This document shows positions 6,785-11,380 of a stretch of DNA of 11,380 bases, in pieces. The DNA is taken from NCBI GenBank assembly GCA_027858635.1, contig JAQICG010000036.1, positions 1-11,380 of the forward strand, written 5' to 3'. The notes beneath the pieces were generated by a model. The model was not told the origin of the DNA. It was given only the letters and a program-made list of their open reading frames with translations, and searched no databases. A program made the position numbers and the translations under genes. Each line of letters starts with the position of its first letter. Position 1 is the stretch's first letter. Source of the stretch: Gammaproteobacteria bacterium (GTDB lineage: Bacteria; Pseudomonadota; Gammaproteobacteria; SZUA-229).

Positions 6785-8536
6785 ATGGCTGAAAATAGTA
6801 AGAAACGCATCCGCATCGGTGATCTGTTAATAGAACAGGGCACCATTACTGCGCAGCAGCTCGAGACCGCTCTCGCAGAGCAGCGCGCTTCCGGGCTAAA
6901 GTTAGGCCGCGTCTTAATCGCATTGGGCTTCGTCAAAGAGAGTGACATTCTCGACATCCTGTCGTCGCAGCTCAACATTCCATACATCAACCTGTCTTAC
7001 TACAAATTCAGCCCTGATCTGGTGCGGCGGCTGCCGGAAACACTGGCACGCCGTTATCGCTGCATTGTTCTGGCCGAGGAAAATGGCGAGCTGGTCATTG
7101 GCATGGCTGATCCCACAGACATTTTTGCCTACGATGCGATTGCCAAATACCTCAACACCAACATCAAGCAGGCAGTCATTAGTGAAACCGGGCTTATTAG
7201 AACTTTTGACCTGGTGTATCGCCGCACAGCTGAAATTCATTCATTTGCCCAGGAACTCGGCAATGAACTCTCCGACAGCGATACCAGCCTCGAGGCCATG
7301 GCGGCAGGTGAGAACCTCACCGATGCCCCGGTGGTTAAATTACTGCAGTCCCTGTTTGAAGATGCCATTCAGGTTGGTTCTTCCGATATTCATATTGAAC
7401 CCGATGAAAAAGTGCTGCGTATCAGACAACGTATAGATGGTGTATTACATGAGCAGGTAATGGATCAGAAACGTATTGCCAATGCTCTGGTCATGCGTCT
7501 GAAAATAATCTCAGGGATAGACATTTCCGAAAAAAGAATGCCACAGGATGGCCGTTTTAATATTCGCGTTAAAGGCCACAGTATTGATGTGCGGCTTTCA
7601 ACCATGCCGGTCCAACATGGCGAGTCGGTGGTCATGCGTTTACTGGATCAGTCCAGTGGAATACTCGAGCTCGAGCATCTGGGGATGCCGGCGGCCATGA
7701 TTAAAGCCTTCCGCAGAGCTATCCACACGCCACATGGCCTGGTGCTGGTTACCGGCGCGACCGGCAGTGGTAAAACCACCACCCTTTATGCCGCCCTTAA
7801 GGAACTGAACACCGCTGATAAAAAAATCATCACCGCAGAAGATCCGGTCGAATATCGCCTGCCGCGTATCAGCCAGGTTCAGGTACATACAAAGATAGAC
7901 CTAAACTTTGCCCAAATATTACGCGCCGCTTTGCGCCAGGATCCGGATATTATTCTAGTCGGCGAAATGCGCGACCAGAAAACAGTGGAAATTGCCATAC
8001 GCGCGGCCATGACCGGCCATCTGGTGCTATCGACCTTGCACACCAACGATGCCATGCACACCCTGGAGAGATTGCTCGATCTGGGCGTAGAAGGCTATCT
8101 GATTGCAACAGCGCTGCGCGCGGTTGTGGCGCAGCGACTGTTAAGGCGAGTGTGTGAAAGCTGCAAGCGCAAAGTCACGCTGGATAATCAGCAAGTGGCG
8201 TGGCTAAAAACCATCGTCAACGGGCAATACCAAAATGGAACATTTTATAAAGGTGTTGGCTGTGCACATTGCAATAATACCGGTTATCACGGGCGCATCG
8301 GTATTTATGAAATGATAGAACCTGATGAGACCATGCTCGAAGCGATACGCATCAATGATGTACAGAAATTCAACAAAGCCGTTAGTGAGAATAAAAACCA
8401 TGTGCCCCTGCTGGAGAGTGGCCTGGATCTGGCGGCTAAAGGCGTGACCAGCTTGTCTGAAGTGATGAGTTTCAGCAGTGAATATTTTCAGGAAGAGCCC
8501 GAAATTGCCGATAGCTATAACGTCGATGATTTATAA
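6785..8536 (+). CDS. mshE: MSHA pilus assembly ATPase MshE, with c-di-GMP-binding domain
   Basis: A 583-residue GspE/PilB-type extension ATPase. The N-terminus is an MshEN domain made of two 24-residue motifs, residues 10-33 (RIGDLLIEQG...ALAEQ) and 39-62 (KLGRVLIALG...ILSSQ), separated by exactly five residues; this arrangement binds c-di-GMP in Vibrio cholerae MshE. First-motif Arg10 and Gln33 are in place; the second motif starts with Lys instead of Arg. A second N-terminal subdomain runs to about 150. The ATPase core has Walker A GATGSGKTT (324-332), the Asp box around AEDPVEYRL (351-359), Walker B ILVGEMRD (390-397) and the His box GHLVLSTLHTNDA (411-423). Zinc-binding CxxC pairs are Cys457/460 and Cys493/496. 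The ATPase should drive pilin polymerisation through MshG when c-di-GMP is high. The ribosome-binding site is weak. Confidence 0.97.
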   Translation: MAENSKKRIRIGDLLIEQGTITAQQLETALAEQRASGLKLGRVLIALGFVKESDILDILSSQLNIPYINLSYYKFSPDLVRRLPETLARRYRCIVLAEENGELVIGMADPTDIFAYDAIAKYLNTNIKQAVISETGLIRTFDLVYRRTAEIHSFAQELGNELSDSDTSLEAMAAGENLTDAPVVKLLQSLFEDAIQVGSSDIHIEPDEKVLRIRQRIDGVLHEQVMDQKRIANALVMRLKIISGIDISEKRMPQDGRFNIRVKGHSIDVRLSTMPVQHGESVVMRLLDQSSGILELEHLGMPAAMIKAFRRAIHTPHGLVLVTGATGSGKTTTLYAALKELNTADKKIITAEDPVEYRLPRISQVQVHTKIDLNFAQILRAALRQDPDIILVGEMRDQKTVEIAIRAAMTGHLVLSTLHTNDAMHTLERLLDLGVEGYLIATALRAVVAQRLLRRVCESCKRKVTLDNQQVAWLKTIVNGQYQNGTFYKGVGCAHCNNTGYHGRIGIYEMIEPDETMLEAIRINDVQKFNKAVSENKNHVPLLESGLDLAAKGVTSLSEVMSFSSEYFQEEPEIADSYNVDDL

Positions 8537-8567
8537 ACTGCGCTGGATGCGTAACATAAAAACACTT

Positions 8568-8602
8568 AGGGACCCGGAATATACTAATGTATCTGGGTCC
8601 CT
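8568..8602. repeat. Strong hairpin between mshE and mshG
   Basis: AGGGACCCGG (8568-8577) pairs with CTGGGTCCCT (8593-8602) through ten base pairs, nine Watson-Crick and one G-U. Inside it ATAC (8581-8584) can pair with GTAT (8589-8592) around the loop TAAT, leaving a three-base bulge. The + strand continues CTTATAGCC, so there is no U-tract for intrinsic termination. Read on the - strand the hairpin is followed by GTGTTTTTATG, closer to a terminator but with no gene to end. The likely role is RNA processing, stability control or a partial attenuator inside the operon. Confidence 0.75.
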
Positions 8603-8626
8603 TATAGCCGGATAACGATTAGCACC

Positions 8627-9850
8627 ATGCCACTATTTGATTACAAAGGTCGCACCCCGGGCGGTGAACTGGTAGAGGGACAACGGCAGGCGGAATCCAG
8701 TGAAACGCTGGCCGTGAGTCTGGTTGCGGCCGATGTCACCCCGATCAGCATTAACGAAGTCAAGGTTAAGAAAGAGGCGACCGAGAGCCTGAAAACTGCA
8801 CTGGGTATTGGCAAGCCAAAGCGGGTTGACCTGATATTGTTTAGCCGGCAGATGTACGCCCTGACAAAATCCGGCGTCCCCGTTATCAGGGGCCTGAATT
8901 TAATTGCCGACTCGACCAAAAATAAAATATTTGCAGCCGCGCTACGCGCTATCATTGAAGAACTCGTATCGGGCCAGACCGTGTCCGCGGCGATGTCACG
9001 CCAAACTCATATATTCCGTCCTTTATATATTAATATTGTGCGCGTTGGCGAAGAAACCGGGGATCTCGATGAAGCCTTTCTGAGGCTGTATAACTATCTG
9101 GAAACCGATAAAGTAACGCTGGAACAAATCAAAGCCGCCCTGTTTTATCCCACCACTGTCCTCGTTGCCATTATCGCCGCGGTCATGTTTCTGATGGCCA
9201 AAGTGATTCCTAAATTTGCCCTGATATTCGAAAAATTCGACCTCGAGCTTCCCCTGCAAACCAGAATAATTATCGGTGCCTCCAATTTTGTCGCCGACTA
9301 CTGGTGGCTAATATTACTGATAACCATAGTGACCATAGTGGCCCTGCGCAACTATGTCAAAACCGAAACCGGTAAACTTAAATGGCACCGCTATAAACTC
9401 AGGATTCCAAAGATCGGGGACATTCTGCAGCGCGCACTACTGGGGCGTTTTTCACGCACCTTCGCCATGTCGAACAGTGCCGGGGTGCCCATATTGAGCG
9501 GCCTGACGCTCACCGCCAGGGCCGTCGACAACGCTTACATGGAAGCCAAAATAAACGCCATGCGCAATGATGTCGAACGCGGTGAAACCCTGAGCCGGGC
9601 TGCAAGATCGACCCAGCTGTTCACCCCGCTGGTATTGCAGATGCTGGAAGTGGGCGAGGAAACCGGTCGCCTCGATGAGATGATGCAGGAGGTCGCGGAA
9701 TTTTATGAGCGCGAGGTCGCTAATGATGTGCAGAATATTTCCAAAATTATCGACCCCATACTGACAGTGGTCATGGGGCTACTGGTGCTGTTCCTCGCCA
9801 TGGGCATCTTCCTGCCTATGTGGGACCTGGTCAAGATAACCCAGAGATAG
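8627..9850 (+). CDS. mshG: MSHA inner-membrane platform protein MshG (GspF/PilC-like)
   Basis: A 407-residue polytopic inner-membrane protein of the GspF/PilC family, the platform on which MshE acts to add pilin subunits. The N-terminus MPLFDYKGRTPGGELVEG is typical of the family. Two homologous T2SSF domains occupy about residues 70-195 and 272-397; each carries the same motif, VGEETGDLDEA (140-150) and VGEETGRLDEM (342-352). Membrane helices lie at about 174-196, 222-240 and 375-397. Length is normal and no catalytic residue is expected. It starts 90 bases after mshE, the longest gap in the biogenesis block, and that gap contains a strong hairpin. No good ribosome-binding site is visible upstream of the ATG. 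Confidence 0.95.
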   Translation: MPLFDYKGRTPGGELVEGQRQAESSETLAVSLVAADVTPISINEVKVKKEATESLKTALGIGKPKRVDLILFSRQMYALTKSGVPVIRGLNLIADSTKNKIFAAALRAIIEELVSGQTVSAAMSRQTHIFRPLYINIVRVGEETGDLDEAFLRLYNYLETDKVTLEQIKAALFYPTTVLVAIIAAVMFLMAKVIPKFALIFEKFDLELPLQTRIIIGASNFVADYWWLILLITIVTIVALRNYVKTETGKLKWHRYKLRIPKIGDILQRALLGRFSRTFAMSNSAGVPILSGLTLTARAVDNAYMEAKINAMRNDVERGETLSRAARSTQLFTPLVLQMLEVGEETGRLDEMMQEVAEFYEREVANDVQNISKIIDPILTVVMGLLVLFLAMGIFLPMWDLVKITQR

Positions 9851-9860
9851 GCGAGCGGCT

Positions 9861-10400
9861 ATGATCGGAAAAAACCCAGCTGAAATTTTATCGCCGCAAC
9901 GCGGCTTCAGCCTGTTTGAAATGGTCGTGGTGGTCCTGCTCATCGGCGTGCTGATGAGCATGGCCATCGACAGAATGCTGCAACTGCAGATAAGTTCCGA
10001 AAGAATATCGGTACAACAGATGCTGGGCGTGTTAAATAGCGCGGTCAATTTACAGGCCGCCGAACGGGTCGTTGAACAGGGGCTGGATTCACTGACCGCA
10101 CTGGAAAACACCAATCCAATGCAATACTTACAGGCACCGCCCTATAATTACCTCGGCATCAGGGATGATAACGCCGCAGGCCGGTATCCGGCGAAAAGCT
10201 GGTACTATGATGCAGAGCAGAACATGCTGGTCTATACCGTGAAAAATACCGATTATTTTTCCACCGGTCTGGCGGGCACACCCAGAATCAGGCTCAGGGT
10301 CACGCTCATCTACCCGCAGGGGGCTCAGCCGGGGCGCAATAACCCGGTGCGCGGTATTAACGTGAAAACCCTGGAGCCTTATTCCTGGAAACTCAACTAG
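9861..10400 (+). CDS. Prepilin-like protein, atypical MSHA minor pilin or pseudopilin
   Basis: A 179-residue protein with a 15-residue leader and a class III prepilin peptidase site, RG|FSLFEM, the cut falling after Gly15 and Glu20 being the required Glu at mature position 5. The hydrophobic helix runs from about residue 16 to 36. Mature position 22, Pro in most type IV pilins, is Asp37 here. The rest (about 40-179) is a soluble domain with WYYDAEQNMLVYTVKN (114-129) and a basic, Asn/Pro-rich tail; no Cys occurs in the whole protein, so it has no disulfide-bonded D-region. It lies ten bases after mshG, where Vibrio has mshF, but it has a prepilin cleavage site and I cannot assign it to MshF. 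It may be a minor subunit that primes or tips the fibre, processed by a peptidase encoded elsewhere. Confidence 0.8.
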   Translation: MIGKNPAEILSPQRGFSLFEMVVVVLLIGVLMSMAIDRMLQLQISSERISVQQMLGVLNSAVNLQAAERVVEQGLDSLTALENTNPMQYLQAPPYNYLGIRDDNAAGRYPAKSWYYDAEQNMLVYTVKNTDYFSTGLAGTPRIRLRVTLIYPQGAQPGRNNPVRGINVKTLEPYSWKLN

Positions 10401-10407
10401 ACTCACC

Positions 10408-11031
10408 ATGAACACAAACAGTGACGGAATGATAATGACCTTTATTGAAGAATTTTGCTTTCTTGCCGGCTTTGGCCTGCTGCTGCTGGCTTTTGTTGTC
10501 GGGCTGTTGCTGCTGGTGCGACCGGCGCTGATTATTCGACTGAACACCCGGCTGAGCAAAAGCTTCAGCTTGCGTCGTTCCTCCCAATTTCTCGAAGTCC
10601 CGAAAAATATCGACCGGCTGTTCTACCGCCACCATATCATCATGGGCGTTATCATCAGCCTGACTTCAGCCTATGTGCTGTATTATTTTTCCCTGGTATA
10701 CGATCCGAGTGTGATCGCGGAATACGCGAAGAGCACGGCCAATGCGCTGGTTATCGATATCCTGATAAATACGCTTAGAGTACTGATGCTGATCTGCAGT
10801 GCCGTGATTCTGGGCCTCGGCATCGTCATCCTGTTCCGGCCCAGCCTGCTCAAACGGCTCGAGCTCTGGGCCAATCGCTGGATATCGACACGGCAGATTT
10901 CTCGATCGCTCTCGACAGAAAGGGACCAGGTCAACCAGCTGGTCTACAAATACCCCCATTTTGTCGGATTAATCATCACATTAGTCAGTCTGTATGCTGC
11001 CAGCCGGCTTTTTTTGCTCTATACTCAGTAA
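10408..11031 (+). CDS. Four-helix membrane protein with internal duplication, function unknown
   Basis: I do not recognise this 207-residue protein. It has four predicted membrane helices at about residues 15-37, 76-96, 124-143 and 184-205. The two halves are homologous: residues 37-89 (VRPALIIRL...IISLTSAY) align with 143-196 (FRPSLLKRL...IITLVSLY) with one single-residue gap. Both keep RPxL, RL, a Ser and Arg pattern, a Tyr just before the second helix and the GxII[ST]LxSxY helix. Each unit is thus helix, RP plus a basic amphipathic loop of about 40 residues, then helix. By the positive-inside rule both loops face the cytoplasm and both ends face the periplasm. Starts at ATG 10429 or 10435 are possible; CGGA at 10425-10428 suits 10435. 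Its place between a minor pilin and the pilin gene suggests a role in MSHA assembly or its control. Confidence 0.75.
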   Translation: MNTNSDGMIMTFIEEFCFLAGFGLLLLAFVVGLLLLVRPALIIRLNTRLSKSFSLRRSSQFLEVPKNIDRLFYRHHIIMGVIISLTSAYVLYYFSLVYDPSVIAEYAKSTANALVIDILINTLRVLMLICSAVILGLGIVILFRPSLLKRLELWANRWISTRQISRSLSTERDQVNQLVYKYPHFVGLIITLVSLYAASRLFLLYTQ

Positions 11032-11091
11032 CATAAAGGAATAATTAAAGCACGATTTATCCGGTTGTTGCATTGACCGAATTTTGAGCAG

Positions 11092-11107
11092 TGCCGCTGC
11101 GGCGGCA
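11092..11107 (+). promoter_or_regulatory. Small hairpin with UGCG tetraloop, upstream copy
   Basis: TGCCGC (11092-11097) and GCGGCA (11102-11107) form six perfect base pairs around TGCG. With a closing C-G pair the RNA loop is C(UGCG)G, a member of the unusually stable UNCG tetraloop family. No U-run follows, so it is not an intrinsic terminator. It lies 60 bases before the pilin start codon. Confidence 0.6.
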
Positions 11108-11133
11108 TAAACGCAAGGAATGCATCCATAAAC

Positions 11134-11149
11134 ACAGACTGCGGTCTGT
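11134..11149 (+). promoter_or_regulatory. Small hairpin with UGCG tetraloop, downstream copy
   Basis: ACAGAC (11134-11139) and GTCTGT (11144-11149) form six perfect base pairs around TGCG, again closed by C-G. The loop is identical to that of the hairpin at 11092-11107 while the stem sequence differs. It is followed by ATAACAAAACAGGT, an unstructured A-rich stretch containing the AGGT ribosome-binding site at 11160-11163. A stable hairpin just ahead of a ribosome site often protects the 5' end of an abundant mRNA. Confidence 0.6.
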
Positions 11150-11170
11150 ATAACAAAACAGGTCATTATT

Positions 11171-11380
11171 ATGAATAAACAACAATCGGGTTTTACCCTT
11201 ATCGAGCTGATTATGGTCATCGTGATACTGGGGGCGCTGGCTGTGACAGTACTGCCACGTTATGTCGATCTACAAACCGAGGCTGATGATGCTGCGGTTG
11301 CTGCGGTTGCAGGCGCACTGGCTGCGGGTGCGGCGATTAACTATGCGGCCTGTGTCGCAGGTAATGCAGACTGCATGGAC
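11171..11380 (+). CDS. MSHA-type type IV pilin (MshA/MshB family), 5' end only
   Basis: The frame stays open from ATG 11171 to the window edge, giving the first 70 residues. MNKQQSG is a seven-residue leader cut before Phe8 at SG|FTLIEL; Glu12 is the conserved mature Glu5 and Pro29 the conserved mature Pro22. The hydrophobic helix runs through IMVIVILGALAVTVLP. An Ala-rich helix (41-60) and two cysteines at 61 and 68 (CVAGNADC) follow. The short leader, the LPRYVDLQTEADDAAV segment and the location after mshE/mshG identify an MSHA pilin, but MshA (major) and MshB (minor) cannot be separated on the N-terminus, so no symbol is given. AGGT at 11160-11163 is a good ribosome-binding site seven bases upstream. 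The separate 139-bp leader fits a gene expressed more strongly than the biogenesis genes. Confidence 0.92.
   Translation, partial: MNKQQSGFTLIELIMVIVILGALAVTVLPRYVDLQTEADDAAVAAVAGALAAGAAINYAACVAGNADCMD

Noticed and set aside
6942..7436. 164-codon + strand open frame inside mshE
   Set aside because: It is an alternative frame of a fully conserved MshE sequence and its translation has no family features.
7664..7675. 12-bp palindrome CTCGAGCTCGAG in mshE
   Set aside because: It is short, made of repeated Leu/Glu codons in a conserved coding region, and matches of this length are expected at this window size.
10128..10559. 143-codon open frame on the - strand over the prepilin and membrane-protein genes
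   Set aside because: It overlaps two coupled + strand genes, and its translation is low-complexity Ser/Arg/Lys with no recognisable fold, as expected of an antisense frame.
11084..11111. TTGAGC-N16-CATAAA as a pilin promoter
   Set aside because: Each element matches only four of six consensus positions and a hairpin fills the spacer; too weak to list.
11091..11153. 20-residue basic leader peptide from GTG 11091 spanning both hairpins
   Set aside because: The peptide is Arg/Lys/His-rich, which could suggest attenuation, but there is no good ribosome site, no runs of a single regulatory codon and no terminator alternative. It is probably chance.
11149..11154. TATAAC as a -10 box for the pilin gene
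   Set aside because: It matches five of six positions but has no -35 at a proper distance, overlaps the second hairpin, and would start transcription at the ribosome-binding site itself.
11291..11308. Tandem GCTGCGGTT repeat in the pilin gene
   Set aside because: Only two copies of nine bases, encoding Ala-Ala-Val in an Ala-rich helix; ordinary for a pilin and not evidence of a variable repeat.

Overview
The window is most of a mannose-sensitive haemagglutinin (MSHA)-type IV pilus biogenesis operon, with every gene on the + strand. Gene order, the AT-to-balanced base composition (about half G+C by eye) and the close match to Vibrio/Shewanella-type Msh families point to a proteobacterium, most likely gammaproteobacterial, though a betaproteobacterium carrying the same operon cannot be excluded from sequence alone. 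No rRNA, tRNA, CRISPR array, insertion sequence or phage gene was seen.

Layout. Positions 1-223 are a non-coding or gene-end leader with two inverted repeats and a possible sigma-70 promoter. Then follow mshI (PilM-like, 224-1150), a PilN-like gene (1150-1839), mshJ (PilO-like, 1841-2509), mshK (PilP-like, 2502-2861), mshL (outer-membrane secretin lipoprotein, 2883-4607), mshM (ExeA-type AAA ATPase, 4644-5552), mshN (TPR protein, 5549-6766), mshE (assembly ATPase with an N-terminal c-di-GMP-binding MshEN domain, 6785-8536), a 90-bp gap with a strong hairpin, mshG (PilC/GspF-like platform protein, 8627-9850), a prepilin-like protein of unusual type (9861-10400), a four-helix membrane protein made of two copies of one unit (10408-11031), a 139-bp leader with two small hairpins that share the same tetraloop, and the 5' end of a major-type MSHA pilin gene that runs off the window (11171-11380).

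How the parts fit. MshI, the PilN-like protein, MshJ and MshK should form the inner-membrane alignment complex that connects the cytoplasmic motor to the MshL secretin pore. MshE powers polymerisation of pilin through the MshG platform, and its MshEN domain makes pilus extension responsive to c-di-GMP. MshM and MshN are accessory factors, probably for secretin or complex assembly at the wall. The pilin-like protein and the truncated pilin at the right edge are fibre subunits. Overlapping or near-touching stop and start codons (1150, 1839/1841, 2502-2509, 5549-5552) show tight translational coupling.

The parts that standard knowledge does not explain are the duplicated membrane protein at 10408-11031, the atypical prepilin before it, the mshE-mshG hairpin, the paired UNCG-type hairpins ahead of the pilin gene, and a perfect 24-bp palindrome inside mshJ. 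I did not find a wholly new system; the duplicated membrane protein is the best candidate for an undescribed component.
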